Below, piece after piece: positions 1 through 9,825 of a DNA stretch of 35,988 nt. The notes beneath the pieces were generated by a model. It saw nothing but the letters and a program-made list of their open reading frames with translations, had not been told where the DNA came from and ran no database searches. This DNA comes from Aliiroseovarius sp. Lineage in GTDB: Bacteria; Pseudomonadota; Alphaproteobacteria; Rhodobacterales; Rhodobacteraceae. Location: assembly GCA_030625565.1 (NCBI GenBank), contig DAOUQO010000005.1, positions 1 to 35,988 on the forward strand, written 5' to 3'. Position 1 is the stretch's first letter, and every line of letters begins with the position of its first letter. Both the position numbers and the translations under genes were made by a program.

Positions 1-439
1 CTCCTTCCCAACCAAAGAACATTTGCAGCAGGTTATCGGCAGTGACCAGCGCCAGCATGGCGAAGGTGAAAAAGCTGAGGTAAGCAAAGAAACGCGGTCG
101 ATAGCTTTCGCCCTTAAACTGCGGATCATCGGCCATATAGCCCAGTGAATACATATGCACGAGGCTGGAAACCGTGGTCACAACCACCAGCATAATGGCG
201 GTCAAACGATCCAGCCGAATGGCCCAATCAGCGCTCAGACTGCCGCTTTCAACCCAGCGCAGGATTTGGATATGCTGCGTGCCTTCGGGCAGGGTCATAA
301 ACACAACCCAGCTCAGCGCCGCCGATAAAAACAGCAGCGCCGTGGTCAGGTGCTGGGCACCCTTGTCGCCAATTATACGGTGGCCGAAACCAGCGATTAA
401 AGCACCAATCAGGGGCGCAAAAAGGATAATGCTAACCAT
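1..439 (-). CDS. nuoL: NADH-quinone oxidoreductase subunit L (N-terminal part, truncated by window edge)
   Basis: This frame is open from an ATG at 439 to the window edge and gives about 146 residues of the N-terminus, beginning [17 protein letters not shown]. It is hydrophobic, with several membrane helices, and includes the conserved stretch [20 protein letters not shown] followed by an [16 protein letters not shown]-like helix and a terminal MFFGWEG, as in NuoL/ND5. NuoL is the distal antiporter-like proton-pumping subunit of the complex I membrane arm. The gene starts 4 nt after the nuoK stop, so it is in the same operon; nuoM and nuoN are expected beyond the left edge. Identity is secure, but most of the protein is outside the window. 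Confidence 0.95.
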   Translation of the reverse strand, partial: MVSIILFAPLIGALIAGFGHRIIGDKGAQHLTTALLFLSAALSWVVFMTLPEGTQHIQILRWVESGSLSADWAIRLDRLTAIMLVVVTTVSSLVHMYSLGYMADDPQFKGESYRPRFFAYLSFFTFAMLALVTADNLLQMFFGWEG

Positions 440-443
440 ATCC

Positions 444-749
444 TTAGCCTTTCATCACGTTAACGTCTTCCACAGCAATCGAGCCGCGGTTACGGAAGAA
501 ACTGACCAGAATGGCCAGACCAATTGCCGCCTCGGCGGCGGCGACGGTCAGCACAAACATTGTGAAAACCTGACCTACAAGGTCATTCAGAAAATGCGAA
601 AACGCGACCAGATTGATGTTGACGCTTAGCAGCATCAGCTCGATCGACATCAGCAAAATGATGATGTTTTTACGGTTCAGGAAAAGCCCGAAAATGCCGA
701 TGACAAAAAGGCCAGCCGCAAGGCTTAGATATTGTTCAAGTCCGATCAT
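444..749 (-). CDS. nuoK: NADH-quinone oxidoreductase subunit K
   Basis: A 101-residue membrane protein with three predicted helices; NuoK/ND4L is part of the proton channel of the complex I membrane arm. The two membrane-buried glutamates known to matter in E. coli NuoK (E36, E72) correspond to E37 (in MSIELML) and E73 (in AAAEAAIGL). The frame is open further upstream, but the start was set at 749 because MIGLEQYL matches the family N-terminus and gives the usual length of about 101 residues. The ATG overlaps the stop of the upstream small gene by 4 nt (ATGA), which implies translational coupling. Confidence 0.97.
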   Translation of the reverse strand: MIGLEQYLSLAAGLFVIGIFGLFLNRKNIIILLMSIELMLLSVNINLVAFSHFLNDLVGQVFTMFVLTVAAAEAAIGLAILVSFFRNRGSIAVEDVNVMKG

Positions 750-1201
750 TGATTGTCCTCGATCCGGTCTAAAGAATTCATTTCCTTCAACACATAGGCG
801 CCGCAAAGGCACGCATTGTTGTTAAAGAAACCTATGCGTGCGTCATATCCTGCCTCGGCAAGATGAAGCACAGTATCTGCGAATGTGTGACTTACTGTAT
901 CGTTGATCAGGGCGCCAAAAATATTAGTGACCCTATAGGCGCTCAAATCGCTTGAGGACACAGTTGCGACCACTTGTTTTTGACTGCTGCATGAAACCAG
1001 CGCCACCTGTTCAAGTTCTTGTTCCCACATATCACGAGAGCTGATCGTTACAGTCACTAAATCCTGACTGTAATATCGGAATGCCTCCCAATATTCGGTC
1101 CCGTCCGGGTCAATGCAATTGGCAGGTGGGATTGACAGCGCAAGCGCAGCACCGGCGAAGGCCGGCCATGCAATCAACGCTGTCAGGATTGTTTTAAACA
1201 T
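746..1201 (-). CDS. Small exported cysteine-containing protein in the nuo operon (function unknown)
   Basis: A 151-residue protein with a clear signal peptide (residues 1-21, ending in an ALA cleavage-type motif). The mature part contains four cysteines (about residues 29, 71, 131 and 133), including a C-x-C pair near the C-terminus, so disulfides or metal binding in the periplasm are possible. I do not recognise a family. It starts inside the nuoJ stop (TAATG) and its own stop overlaps the nuoK start (ATGA), so it is co-translated with complex I subunits. No catalytic motif is visible. A periplasmic or assembly-related role is inference from position only. Confidence 0.8.
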   Translation of the reverse strand: MFKTILTALIAWPAFAGAALALSIPPANCIDPDGTEYWEAFRYYSQDLVTVTISSRDMWEQELEQVALVSCSSQKQVVATVSSSDLSAYRVTNIFGALINDTVSHTFADTVLHLAEAGYDARIGFFNNNACLCGAYVLKEMNSLDRIEDNQ

Positions 1202-1815
1202 TACAGCCCCTGCCCCGGTTTGATATCTTTCAGCTCCATCGCTTTTGCCGGATCCCTGTGCATCTGCGCCACAACGTTTTGACGTTTGATATTCGGGCGA
1301 TGGCGCATCGTCAGCACAATCGCGCCAATCATTGCCACCAGCAGGATCAAGCCCGACAGTTGAAAAATCAGGATGTAGTCATCAAAGATGATCTGCCCCA
1401 GCGCGGCGGTATTATGAATTTCGCCGATATTCGGCGTAATCGCGGCACGCGCGGCTTCAGCCCCGTCGGCAAACTGCCAGACACCGAAAATCATACCCAG
1501 TTCCATCAGCAAGATGACACCAATCAACAGGCCAATCGGCAGATATTCAGCCAGCCCGCCCTTAAGAGTGGCAAAATCCACGTCCAGCATCATCACAACG
1601 AACAAGAACAAAACCGCCACCGCGCCGACATAGACGATCATCAGCAGCATGGCGAGGAACTCAGCGCCCAGCAAAACAAACAGCCCGGTTGCACCAAGGA
1701 AGGTGGCGATCAGCCACAAAACCGAATGCACCGGATTTTTCGAGGCAACAGTCATCAGGCCTGAAACCAGAATGATAAAACCAAAGGCGTAAAAGGCGAA
1801 ATCGGCGACGCTCAT
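1201..1815 (-). CDS. nuoJ: NADH-quinone oxidoreductase subunit J
   Basis: A 204-residue membrane protein of the NuoJ/ND6 family with five predicted helices. It contains the typical N-terminal segments [17 protein letters not shown] and [20 protein letters not shown], followed by the glycine/valine-rich helix around [17 protein letters not shown], which in the family carries the pi-bulge important for coupling. The frame extends upstream to 1881, but the start at 1815 has a strong AAAGGAG ribosome-binding site and gives the family N-terminus. The stop overlaps the next small exported gene by 1 nt. Confidence 0.96.
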   Translation of the reverse strand: MSVADFAFYAFGFIILVSGLMTVASKNPVHSVLWLIATFLGATGLFVLLGAEFLAMLLMIVYVGAVAVLFLFVVMMLDVDFATLKGGLAEYLPIGLLIGVILLMELGMIFGVWQFADGAEAARAAITPNIGEIHNTAALGQIIFDDYILIFQLSGLILLVAMIGAIVLTMRHRPNIKRQNVVAQMHRDPAKAMELKDIKPGQGL

Positions 1816-1864
1816 GCGTTCCACTCCTTTTGAGTAAAGCGGGGGGATATACAGGTTGAATAAA

Positions 1865-2356
1865 TCATCGGTACGGCGCATCCAGTTCTAGGTTGCGGGC
1901 AATTTCCACTTCCCAACGATCGCCGTTATCCAAAAGTTTTGCTTTGTTATAAAACAATTCTTCGCGGCTTTCGGTGGCATATTCAAAATTTGGCCCTTCA
2001 ACGATGGCATCCACCGGACATGCCTCTTGGCAGAAACCGCAGAAAATACACTTGGTCAGGTCCAGATCATAACGCGTTGTACGGCGGCTGCCGTCTTCGC
2101 GAGGTTCTGCATCAATCGTGATTGCCTGCGCGGGGCAAATTGCCTCGCATAATTTACAGGCAATGCAGCGTTCTTCGCCGTTGGGATAACGACGCAAGGC
2201 GTGTTCACCACGAAAACGCGGGCTAAGATGGCCCTTTTCATGGGGATAATTCAAGGTTGCCTTGGGCTTGAAGAAGTACTTCATGCCCAATTTGAAACCG
2301 ACAAGAAAATCCCAAAGCAGGAAATACTTGGTTGCGCGAACGTAATCAAATGCCAT
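1865..2356 (-). CDS. nuoI: NADH-quinone oxidoreductase subunit I (two [4Fe-4S] ferredoxin-type)
   Basis: A 163-residue protein. NuoI (TYKY) carries clusters N6a and N6b, which pass electrons towards NuoB and quinone. Two C-x2-C-x2-C-x3-CP motifs are visible: C64, C67, C70, C74 and C103, C106, C109, C113. The conserved stretch [20 protein letters not shown] precedes the first motif. Length matches alphaproteobacterial NuoI. It begins 4 nt after the nuoH stop, and 49 nt separate its stop from the nuoJ start. Confidence 0.98.
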   Translation of the reverse strand: MAFDYVRATKYFLLWDFLVGFKLGMKYFFKPKATLNYPHEKGHLSPRFRGEHALRRYPNGEERCIACKLCEAICPAQAITIDAEPREDGSRRTTRYDLDLTKCIFCGFCQEACPVDAIVEGPNFEYATESREELFYNKAKLLDNGDRWEVEIARNLELDAPYR

Positions 2357-2360
2357 TGGT

Positions 2361-3404
2361 TCAGCCCCCCCCTACAGCCCAGCGGGCATAGGTGCCCCAG
2401 AACGCCCCGTATTGGGCAAAAAATGCGACCAGAACAACCCATGCCAGCGACATTGGCAGGAATACTTTCCAGCCGATGCGCATTAGTTGGTCATAACGGT
2501 AACGCGGCACGATCGCCTTCGTCATCGCGAAGATAAAGAAGAAGAACACGATCTTGCCCAGCAGCCAGAAAATGCTGTCTGGAATGGCCGCAACAGGCGA
2601 CAGCCAGCCGCCAAAGAACAAGATCGAAATCAGGGCGCACATCAGCACGATCGCCACATATTCGCCGATCATATACAGCAAGAACGGCGTTGACGAATAT
2701 TCAACCTGATAGCCAGCAACCAGTTCGCTTTCCGCTTCGGGAAGGTCAAAAGGCGGGCGGTTAGTTTCTGCCATGGATGATATCAGAAACAGGAAAACCA
2801 TCGGGAAATGCGGGATCCAGTACCAGTTCAGCGCACCGCCCGGCCCCTCTTGGGCCATGACGATATCGCCGAAGTTCATTGATCCGGTGGAAATAATGAT
2901 GCCGATGATGATCAGGCCCAGCGATACTTCGTATGAAATCATCTGTGCGGCGGACCGCAAAGCACCCAAAAACGGGTATTTTGAATTCGACGCCCAGCCG
3001 CCCATGATCACGCCATATACCTCAAGCGAGGAAACCGCGAACACGAACAAAATCGCCACGTTGATATCAGCCAGAACCCAGCCTTCATTGAACGGAATAA
3101 CCGCCCAGGCCATCATTGCCAGCACGAAGGTGATCATTGGCGCCAGCAGAAACACAAACCGGTCGGCCCCATCAGGAATAACGATTTCCTTCAGGATGTA
3201 TTTAACAAAATCGGCAAAGCTTTGCAGCAGGCCAAAGGCCCCGACCACGTTTGGCCCCTTGCGCAACTGCACAGCGGCCCAGACTTTGCGGTCACCCCAC
3301 AAAAGGAACGCCAGCGCCACCAGAAGCGGCACGACGATCAGCAGGCTTTGACCTAGGATCAAAAGCGCTATGCCTAGATTTGTTGTTGTAAAGAACTCAA
3401 TCAT
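2361..3404 (-). CDS. nuoH: NADH-quinone oxidoreductase subunit H
   Basis: A 347-residue membrane protein, NuoH/ND1, which forms part of the quinone-binding cavity and the E-channel linking quinone chemistry to proton pumping. Characteristic stretches are [18 protein letters not shown] near the N-terminus and [20 protein letters not shown] in the middle (about residues 212-231), both signatures of the family. About eight membrane helices are expected and the hydrophobic segments fit. The nuoH ATG (3404) follows the stop of the upstream lipoprotein gene by 23 nt; an AAGG-like ribosome-binding site lies just upstream. Confidence 0.98.
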   Translation of the reverse strand: MIEFFTTTNLGIALLILGQSLLIVVPLLVALAFLLWGDRKVWAAVQLRKGPNVVGAFGLLQSFADFVKYILKEIVIPDGADRFVFLLAPMITFVLAMMAWAVIPFNEGWVLADINVAILFVFAVSSLEVYGVIMGGWASNSKYPFLGALRSAAQMISYEVSLGLIIIGIIISTGSMNFGDIVMAQEGPGGALNWYWIPHFPMVFLFLISSMAETNRPPFDLPEAESELVAGYQVEYSSTPFLLYMIGEYVAIVLMCALISILFFGGWLSPVAAIPDSIFWLLGKIVFFFFIFAMTKAIVPRYRYDQLMRIGWKVFLPMSLAWVVLVAFFAQYGAFWGTYARWAVGGG

Positions 3405-3427
3405 TTTTCATGACCTTTTTCGTGACC

Positions 3428-3838
3428 TCAGACCGTGGGTATTCTGTTTTCAATGCAATTTTGCACCGTTACTTCAGCGTCGATAGTGCGCAATCCTTGT
3501 GGCAATGCATTGCTAATGACATAGCCTGCATCGCCGCGCCAGATGCTTCCTTGTTGTTCTATTTGTGTGCGCACATGGCGGGCAAATCCATAGCCGCGGA
3601 TCAGCGCGTATTGCGCCGCGGCGCATTCGCCGTATTGCGCCACATCTTCGTTATTTCGCGCGCCTTTCATGCTAACCTGAAACGACACAAGGTCGCCTTC
3701 CAGAAGCATTGTTTGCACCCCAAGATATTGCGGGGTGAAAGGCATATCTTCGTCCACAGCGCCTTGGGTTGGCGCGCATGCCATCAGACCGCCCAAAGCG
3801 GCGATCCCCAAGGTTGATGTGGCGAAAGAGGTGCGCAT
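3428..3838 (-). CDS. Predicted small lipoprotein in the nuo operon (function unknown)
   Basis: A 136-residue protein with an N-terminal signal ending in a lipobox (LMAC, lipidated C21), so it is probably anchored in a membrane facing the periplasm. The mature part has two more cysteines (C72 and C128) that could form one disulfide. The middle has short hydrophilic and Tyr/Ala-rich segments without a recognisable catalytic motif. It sits 4 nt downstream of nuoG and 23 nt upstream of nuoH, on the same strand. Small unassigned reading frames at such positions are known from Rhodobacter and Paracoccus complex I operons. I cannot assign a function. Confidence 0.8.
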   Translation of the reverse strand: MRTSFATSTLGIAALGGLMACAPTQGAVDEDMPFTPQYLGVQTMLLEGDLVSFQVSMKGARNNEDVAQYGECAAAQYALIRGYGFARHVRTQIEQQGSIWRGDAGYVISNALPQGLRTIDAEVTVQNCIENRIPTV

Positions 3839-3842
3839 ATTC

Positions 3843-5858
3843 TTACTCGGCCGCCATTTTTGTTGCGCGGGCTTTGGCGTTGGCCGAAAGGTCGGCCATC
3901 ACTTGGCTTGCACGCGCGATGGGGTTGGTCAGGTAAAAATCCTTAACGATGTTAACAAAGCTGGCTTTCGCCGTCTTTTTCAGGCGCTCGGCCTTCCATT
4001 TGTTTTCTGGGATTTCATCAATCAGGCCCAGATGCGGAACGTCATTAACCATTGCTGCCTGCAGCGCGGATTGGCTGTCCCAGCCTTGGGTCGCGCCCAG
4101 TTCACCGGAAAGTGCGCGCAAGATTGCCCAGTTTTCCTTGGCGTCACCGGGCGGGAACGCGGCACGTTGGGCCAGTTGCGGGCGGCCTTCGGTATTAACA
4201 AAAATGCCCTGCTCTTCGGTATATGCAGCACCGGGCAGAATGATGTCAGCGCGGTGTGCGCCACGATCACCATGGCTACCTTGGTAAATCACCACAGGGC
4301 CGGCTTCAATTTCGACTTCGTCCGCGCCAAGATTAAAGATCACTTCCGCGCCTTCAATCGCGGCCTTCATGCCACCCTTGGTGACAGCGCCAACATCCAT
4401 CGCGCCAACGCGCGCGGCGGCGTTATGCAGCACCATGAATTTTGAATCCGTCAGTTCCGCGATCTTCATCGCGGTTGAAAGAACGGCGGCACCGTCAGCC
4501 TCGTTCAGGGCACCCATGCCGATCACGATGACCGAAGGCATATCCAAAACGCCTTTGTAATCAACGTCTAACAGTTTTTGCAGGTCCAGCCGGCTGTCGC
4601 CCATATAGGCGTAATCATAGGTCAAATCGACCTGTTCACCGATCAGGCCAATTTCAGCGCCGTCCAGCCATGCCTTGCGAATGCGCGCATTCAGAACTGG
4701 TGCTTCTTCGCGAGGATTAGTTCCGATCAGCTGGATCATTTTGGCGTTGCCAAGGTCTTCAATAGTGGCGGTTCCAACGTAACCCGAACGGTTGCCTTCA
4801 GGCAGTTTGGCATTATCAATACGACATTCCACATTGCCGCCCAGCCCCTGAATAAGCGCTGTCAGGCTATAGGCTGCTTCGGTTGAGACCAGATCGCCAA
4901 CCAGACCGGCGACTTTCTTGCCTTTCATGGCAGTGGCGGCGGCACCCAGTGCTTCGCCCCAGCTTGCTTTGCGCAGCTTGCCGTTTTCACGAATATAAGG
5001 CGTATCCAGACGTTGACGGCGCAGGCCATCCCAAACGAAGCGGGATTTATCGGAAATCCATTCCTCGTTCACACCATCATGGTTGCGTGGCATGATGCGT
5101 TTGACTTCACGGCCCTTGGTATCAATGCGAATGTTTGATCCCAGCGCGTCCATCACATCGATGCTTTCGGTCTTGGTCAGCTCCCAAGGCCGCGCGGAAA
5201 ACGCGTAGGGCTTGGAGGTCAGCGCGCCAACCGGACATAGATCAATAATGTTGCCCTGCATGTTACTATCCAGCGTCTGGCTAAGGTAGCTGGTGATTTC
5301 AGCGTCTTCGCCACGCCCAGTTTGGCCCATCTGTTGAATGCCGGCAACTTCAGTTGTGAAACGCACACAACGGGTGCACGAAATACAGCGCGTCATGGTG
5401 GTTGAAACCAGCGGGCCAAGGTCCAGCGCATCCTGGGCGCGCTTGGTTTCGCTATAACGGCTTTCAGACAGGCCATAAGCCATTGCCTGATCTTGCAAAT
5501 CACATTCACCGCCTTGATCACAGATTGGGCAATCCAGCGGGTGGTTGATCAGCATGAACTCCATCACGCCTTCGCGGGCTTTTTTAACCATCGGGCTGTT
5601 GGTTTTCACCACAGGCGGTTGGCCTTCGGGACCGGGGCGCAGATCGCGCACCTGCATTGCACAGCTTGCGGCAGGTTTGGGCGGGCCACCGACCACCTCG
5701 ACCAGACACATGCGGCAATTGCCGGCAATCGACAGGCGTTCGTGGTAACAAAAACGCGGGATTTCAGCTCCGGCTTCTTCACAGGCCTGAATCAGGGTCA
5801 TTGCCCCGTCCACTTCGACAACATTGCCGTCGATTTCAACTTTCTTAAGGTCGCTCAT
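3843..5858 (-). CDS. nuoG: NADH-quinone oxidoreductase subunit G
   Basis: A 671-residue peripheral-arm subunit that carries iron-sulfur clusters between NuoF/E and NuoI. The visible ligands are a [2Fe-2S] set at C37, C48, C51 and C66; the N5 set with a histidine ligand (H106, C110, C113, C119); and the N4 set (C158, C161, C164, C208). The molybdopterin-oxidoreductase-like domain follows. The extra N7 cysteine motif of E. coli and Thermus NuoG is absent around residues 225-260, as is usual for alphaproteobacterial and mitochondrial forms, and the length is correspondingly short. The start at 5858 has a GAGG ribosome-binding site 8 nt upstream. Confidence 0.98.
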   Translation of the reverse strand: MSDLKKVEIDGNVVEVDGAMTLIQACEEAGAEIPRFCYHERLSIAGNCRMCLVEVVGGPPKPAASCAMQVRDLRPGPEGQPPVVKTNSPMVKKAREGVMEFMLINHPLDCPICDQGGECDLQDQAMAYGLSESRYSETKRAQDALDLGPLVSTTMTRCISCTRCVRFTTEVAGIQQMGQTGRGEDAEITSYLSQTLDSNMQGNIIDLCPVGALTSKPYAFSARPWELTKTESIDVMDALGSNIRIDTKGREVKRIMPRNHDGVNEEWISDKSRFVWDGLRRQRLDTPYIRENGKLRKASWGEALGAAATAMKGKKVAGLVGDLVSTEAAYSLTALIQGLGGNVECRIDNAKLPEGNRSGYVGTATIEDLGNAKMIQLIGTNPREEAPVLNARIRKAWLDGAEIGLIGEQVDLTYDYAYMGDSRLDLQKLLDVDYKGVLDMPSVIVIGMGALNEADGAAVLSTAMKIAELTDSKFMVLHNAAARVGAMDVGAVTKGGMKAAIEGAEVIFNLGADEVEIEAGPVVIYQGSHGDRGAHRADIILPGAAYTEEQGIFVNTEGRPQLAQRAAFPPGDAKENWAILRALSGELGATQGWDSQSALQAAMVNDVPHLGLIDEIPENKWKAERLKKTAKASFVNIVKDFYLTNPIARASQVMADLSANAKARATKMAAE

Positions 5859-5935
5859 TCACGCACCCTCATCCCAACTTTTTCATCAACAAGGCGTATT
5901 TTCATAACACGCCCTGCTATCTTGTTTTCAAAAAC

Positions 5936-6352
5936 CTAGCCGCCGCGAAGGATCGCGCCAGTGAAGGTTCCTGCTTCTATTTCAGCGCGCCCTGCGGTGC
6001 AGAAACTTGCCGCATTGCCCGCAACCGCGCCATTTTCCGCCAGCTTTGCACTGGCAATGGCGCGAAACCGGTCCTGTTCTGTCTTGTCGTTAACATAAGC
6101 GTCAACTTCGCCACCCGAATACCCCAGCCCCTTGGCGTAAGAACGCAAGCTCAGTGCCTTGCCGACAAAAGTTAACTTGCGCAGGCTGATGGTCGGGCAG
6201 CCTTCGTCAATCAGATAGGCCAAGGACGCCCCCAGCAGTTCAGAATGCACCCGCGCGTCATCGCGCAAGGCTTGATAATCCGCCGCCAGTGCCGCCGTAG
6301 CCATGGCAAGCCCCGCCGTGGCCAAACCCATAATATGTGTAATTTTACGCAT
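5936..6352 (-). CDS. Small exported protein between nuoG and nuoF (resembles the DUF5333 family)
   Basis: A 138-residue protein with a signal peptide (residues 1-23, ending ALA) and two mature cysteines, C52 in EGCPTISLRK and C118 in SFCTAGRAEI, which probably form a disulfide. The reading frame continues upstream to 6475, but the start at 6352 is preferred: it has an AAAGGAG ribosome-binding site with 6-nt spacing and begins directly with the signal peptide. The CPTIS and C-x-x-GRAEI patterns recall a Rhodobacteraceae domain of unknown function (DUF5333); this is from memory and needs a profile search. It lies 129 nt after nuoF and 77 nt before nuoG. Confidence 0.75.
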   Translation of the reverse strand: MRKITHIMGLATAGLAMATAALAADYQALRDDARVHSELLGASLAYLIDEGCPTISLRKLTFVGKALSLRSYAKGLGYSGGEVDAYVNDKTEQDRFRAIASAKLAENGAVAGNAASFCTAGRAEIEAGTFTGAILRGG

Positions 6353-6481
6353 AATTGCTCCTTTCGATAGAAAAGAGATGGGGCCACAGGTCTTTGTTAT
6401 GCAATAACCACGCGCCAAACTCGGCGTGAATACGCCGTTCATTTGGGTGGGGGTGATATGCATAAATCCTGACATTGTTAT

Positions 6482-7774
6482 TTACTCCGCCGCAAATGTT
6501 GCACCGCGCTGGCGGGCGCGAATGCGGTCTTCGATTTCATCACGGAAATGCGCAACCAAGCCTTGGATCGGCCATGCAGCCGCGTCCCCTAGGGCACAAA
6601 TTGTGTGGCCTTCAACCTGTTTAGTCACGCTTAGCAGCATGTCGATTTCTTCGATCTCGGCCTCGCCTGTTACCAGACGTTCCATCACGCGCATCATCCA
6701 GCCGGTGCCTTCGCGGCACGGCGTACACTGGCCACAGCTTTCGTGTTTGTAAAACTTGGCCAAGCGCCAGACCGCTTTGATTACATCAACCGATTGGTCC
6801 ATGACGATCACCGCCGCCGTTCCCAGACCGGAATTCTGGCTGCCAAGCCAGTCGAAATCCATGATGCCTTCTTCATGCATGACCTTGCCGGGCACCATCC
6901 GCACGGATGACCCACCGGGGATCACAGCCTTAAGGTTGGACCAGCCGCCGCGAATACCGCCGCAATGTTTGTCGATCAGTTCCTCAAAGGAAATCGACAT
7001 GGCCTCCTCAACAACGCAAGGGTTATTCACATGACCGGATATGGCAAACAATTTTGTGCCCGCATTATTAGGCCGGCCAAAGCCTGCAAACCATTCAGGA
7101 CCACGGCGCAGAATGGTCGGAACCACCGCGATGCTTTCCACGTTGTTCACCGTTGTCGGGCAGCCATACAGGCCAGCACCGGCAGGAAATGGCGGCTTCA
7201 TGCGCGGCATGCCTTTTTTGCCTTCAAGGCTTTCCAGCAATGCAGTTTCTTCGCCGCAGATATAAGCGCCAGCGCCGTGGGCTATATACAAATCGAAATC
7301 CCAACCGGATTTGCAGGCGTTTTTGCCCAGCAGACCAGCATCGTAACATTCGTCAATCGCCGCCTGAAGGGCCTCGCGTTCGCGAATATATTCACCACGG
7401 ATATAGATATAGGACGCATGCGCGTTCATCGCAAAAGCGGCAATCAGCGCGCCTTCGATCAGGGTGTGGGGATCATGGCGCATGATCTCGCGATCCTTAC
7501 AGGTGCCCGGCTCACTTTCGTCAGCATTGATCACCAGATAGGCGGGGCGCCCGTCGCTTTCTTTAGGCATGAACGACCATTTCAGGCCGGTGGGGAAACC
7601 CGCACCACCGCGACCACGCAGGCCGGATGCCTTCATCTGGTCCACGACCCAGTCGCGGCCCTTTTTGATGATTCCAGCCGTTCCATCCCAATGGCCACGC
7701 GCAAGCGCACCCTTGAGCGAACGGTCATGCATACCGTAAATATTGGTAAAGATCCGATCTTGATCTTTCAGCAT
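6482..7774 (-). CDS. nuoF: NADH-quinone oxidoreductase subunit F (NADH/FMN-binding)
   Basis: A 430-residue protein that oxidises NADH through FMN and carries the N3 [4Fe-4S] cluster at the tip of the peripheral arm. Visible motifs are the glycine-rich [10 protein letters not shown] (residues 54-63), the NADH/FMN-site stretch [29 protein letters not shown], and cluster ligands C347, C350, C353 and C393 (ESCGQCTPC and [10 protein letters not shown]). The frame is open to 7804, but the start at 7774 is chosen because [11 protein letters not shown] is the family N-terminus and a GAAGGA site lies 7 nt upstream. It starts 4 nt after the upstream two-helix gene. Confidence 0.97.
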   Translation of the reverse strand: MLKDQDRIFTNIYGMHDRSLKGALARGHWDGTAGIIKKGRDWVVDQMKASGLRGRGGAGFPTGLKWSFMPKESDGRPAYLVINADESEPGTCKDREIMRHDPHTLIEGALIAAFAMNAHASYIYIRGEYIREREALQAAIDECYDAGLLGKNACKSGWDFDLYIAHGAGAYICGEETALLESLEGKKGMPRMKPPFPAGAGLYGCPTTVNNVESIAVVPTILRRGPEWFAGFGRPNNAGTKLFAISGHVNNPCVVEEAMSISFEELIDKHCGGIRGGWSNLKAVIPGGSSVRMVPGKVMHEEGIMDFDWLGSQNSGLGTAAVIVMDQSVDVIKAVWRLAKFYKHESCGQCTPCREGTGWMMRVMERLVTGEAEIEEIDMLLSVTKQVEGHTICALGDAAAWPIQGLVAHFRDEIEDRIRARQRGATFAAE

Positions 7775-7778
7775 TTTA

Positions 7779-8003
7779 TCATCCTTCATCCCTCTGACGC
7801 GCACGCCAGATCCGAAACGTCATTATCAAAGCAAAGGCGAAACCCGCCAAAGCCAGTAGATCAAACAAAGCGCGGGTTCGTTCGGCCCAGCCAAAACGCG
7901 CCCCCGCCCAAGTTGCGCCGATCCAGATCACGCCAGTTGCCATAATGACCAGCGCAGCCATTTTGCCATCACGGGCGTTTTTATGATCCAGATCGTTGCT
8001 CAT
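7779..8003 (-). CDS. Small two-helix membrane protein in the nuo operon (DUF5337-like)
   Basis: A 74-residue protein with a short charged N-terminus, two predicted membrane helices (about residues 15-35 and 45-64) and a basic C-terminal tail ending WRARQRDEG. It resembles the small DUF5337 proteins that I recall from Rhodobacteraceae complex I operons; this needs a profile check. It is packed between the helix-hairpin-helix gene (12 nt gap) and nuoF (4 nt gap), so it should be made together with the peripheral-arm subunits. The ribosome-binding site is weak, which suggests translation coupled to the upstream gene. No catalytic residues are evident. Confidence 0.8.
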   Translation of the reverse strand: MSNDLDHKNARDGKMAALVIMATGVIWIGATWAGARFGWAERTRALFDLLALAGFAFALIMTFRIWRARQRDEG

Positions 8004-8015
8004 TCTTATTGCGAC

Positions 8016-8657
8016 TTAGTAAACGCCGCCCTTCTTCACTTTCTTCGAAAATTCAGTCGTGCCGCCCTTGGCCAAAACCTTGGCTTGGGAAACCCATTCA
8101 TCGCGACTTACCCGTCCCTTGAAGCCTTGCAGGTTTTCATCGACCCACTTGACTTCCTTGGCACGCCAACCAGCGATCTGGTCGAAATGGTAAAAGCCCA
8201 TCGAATTCAAAAGCTGTTCCAGTTTTGGACCTACACCTTTGATTTGTTTAAGGTTATCTGCCCCGCCATCGCGCGCACCTTCCAGTGCCTCGGGGCGGCC
8301 ATCGGCGGCCACGGGCTTTGCCTTTGGTTTAGCTTTAGCTTTTGGCTTGGCTTTTGCAGCAGGTGCAGGCGCGGCTGCGGGAGCCGCCTTAGCAACGGGT
8401 GCCGAAGCAGGTTCAGCGACGGGCGCAGGTGTAGCCACAGCTTGGGCCACCTCATCGTGTTCAGTGTTGTTGCAAAAAACCTTGCCAATCAGAAACGCCG
8501 CGATTGCCATCACGACAAGGCCGATGATCAAGGATACAAGCATCCCCATATCCATCCGCTTTAGCAAGATAACGAATGCCGCCAGCCCCAAAAGGCCGCC
8601 AGCAATCCAGCATGTGCGCATGCACGGTGACATTGTGTTGTTTTCAGTCTCACTCAT
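8016..8657 (-). CDS. Membrane-anchored helix-hairpin-helix protein in the nuo operon
   Basis: A 213-residue protein in three parts. Two predicted membrane helices (about residues 16-32 and 38-60) are followed by a low-complexity Ala/Pro/Lys linker (about 72-118, with repeats of KAKPKAK) and a C-terminal domain (about 133-213) with a helix-hairpin-helix motif, IKGVGPKLEQLL, at 139-150. The C-terminal domain is nearly duplicated in the C-terminal extension of NuoE, encoded just upstream: by hand I count about 58 of 81 identical positions. The domain recurs beside complex I genes in this family of bacteria. A role in complex I assembly or stability is inference; nucleic-acid binding is also possible because helix-hairpin-helix motifs often contact DNA. 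Confidence 0.85.
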   Translation of the reverse strand: MSETENNTMSPCMRTCWIAGGLLGLAAFVILLKRMDMGMLVSLIIGLVVMAIAAFLIGKVFCNNTEHDEVAQAVATPAPVAEPASAPVAKAAPAAAPAPAAKAKPKAKAKPKAKPVAADGRPEALEGARDGGADNLKQIKGVGPKLEQLLNSMGFYHFDQIAGWRAKEVKWVDENLQGFKGRVSRDEWVSQAKVLAKGGTTEFSKKVKKGGVY

Positions 8658-8764
8658 TTTACCATTCCCTGTTGTTGATCATGGTTTCCACATACATGAT
8701 GCAAAATAGCGCTAATGCGCCCGTTCGATTTTTGTATCGATTTCATTTTCATCATCACGTTACC

Positions 8765-8782
8765 CGGCGTTAATAAACGCCG
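8765..8782 (-). other. Stem-loop across the nuoE stop codon
   Basis: The 18-nt sequence forms a perfect 7-bp stem (CGGCGTT / AACGCCG) with a 4-nt loop and includes the nuoE stop codon. No T-run follows, so it is not a convincing intrinsic terminator. In a 112-nt gap inside an operon it may act as an mRNA processing or stability element; that is inference. Confidence 0.4.
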
Positions 8783-9825
8783 CCCTTTCCAACTTTCTTG
8801 GAAAATTCAGTTTCGCCGCCTTCGGCTAAAATTTTTGCTTGGTCGATCCAGCTGTCACGGCTGGCGCGGCCTTTGAAACCTTGCAGGTTTTCATCAACCC
8901 AACGAACCTCGTCTGTGGTCCATTTGGCAACTTGATCAAAGTGGAAAAAGCCAAGGTCGTGCAGCATTTTTTCCATCTTTGGCCCAACACCCTTGATCAT
9001 TTTCAGATCATCCGCGCCCGCTTTGCGCGGGGCCTTCATGGTGCGGGGTTTTTTGCCGGATGCGGATTTTGCAGCAGCTTTTTTAGCAGGCTTCGCAGCG
9101 GGTTTTTTGCCCTGCGCCTTGCCCTGCCATGGCGATGTAAGGGGCACTTCGGTGCCATCAATACGCTTGATCCCGTCGCCAATATCAACCGCACGCTGGG
9201 CGCTGGCATTATATTGGGTGCGCCCGCTTTCGTGGGCTGTAAGTGCTGTCAGGCCCGACGAAGGTTCGCAGGAATAACGGCCATTTTGCGGGCCCGGAAC
9301 CGGCTCTTTGCCATCAGAAAATTCATCCAGCAGCGCGATAAAGCTTTCTGGCGTCAGATCCTCATAATAATCTTTGCCGATCTGGGCCATCGGGGCGTTG
9401 GTGCAGGCACCAAGGCATTCGACCTCTTCCCAGCTAAAACGCCCATCACCGGACAATTCATGCGGCTTTGCATTAATACGGGTTTTGCAGATTTCCATCA
9501 GGTCTTCGGCACCGGTGATCATGCAGCTAAGGGTGCCACAAATCTGAAAATGCGCAACAGTTCCAACTGGTTGCAGCTGGAACATGAAATAAAATGTCGC
9601 GACCTCAAGCACACGGATGTAATCCATGCCCAGCATGTCGGCGACATATTCCAGCGCCGGACGGCTTAGCCAGCCTTCTTGTTCCTGCGCACGCCACAAC
9701 AGCGCGATCACACCCGATGCCTGACGGCCTTCGGGATATTTGGTCAGCTGGACCTTGGCCCATGCAAGGTTAGCGTCAGTGAAAGCAAAGCTTTCGGGTT
9801 GTTCAGCACAGAGGCGGCGCAGCAT
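8770..9825 (-). CDS. nuoE: NADH-quinone oxidoreductase subunit E with C-terminal helix-hairpin-helix extension
   Basis: A 351-residue protein, whereas classic NuoE is about 160-240 residues. Residues 1 to about 165 are the thioredoxin-like [2Fe-2S] domain with cluster N1a ligands C96 and C101 (CGTLSC) and C137 and C141 (CLGAC). After a variable stretch comes a Lys/Ala-rich basic linker (about 236-268) and a helix-hairpin-helix domain (about 271-351, IKGVGPK at 277-283). The start overlaps the stop of the upstream membrane gene by 1 nt (TGATG). NuoE works with NuoF in NADH oxidation. Extended NuoE is common in Rhodobacteraceae; the job of the extra domain is not established to my knowledge. 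Confidence 0.97.
   Translation of the reverse strand: MLRRLCAEQPESFAFTDANLAWAKVQLTKYPEGRQASGVIALLWRAQEQEGWLSRPALEYVADMLGMDYIRVLEVATFYFMFQLQPVGTVAHFQICGTLSCMITGAEDLMEICKTRINAKPHELSGDGRFSWEEVECLGACTNAPMAQIGKDYYEDLTPESFIALLDEFSDGKEPVPGPQNGRYSCEPSSGLTALTAHESGRTQYNASAQRAVDIGDGIKRIDGTEVPLTSPWQGKAQGKKPAAKPAKKAAAKSASGKKPRTMKAPRKAGADDLKMIKGVGPKMEKMLHDLGFFHFDQVAKWTTDEVRWVDENLQGFKGRASRDSWIDQAKILAEGGETEFSKKVGKGGVY

Noticed and set aside
6965-7945. Long plus-strand reading frame (326 codons) opposite nuoF
   Set aside because: It is antisense to a secure nuoF, has no recognisable domain and is a frame shadow.
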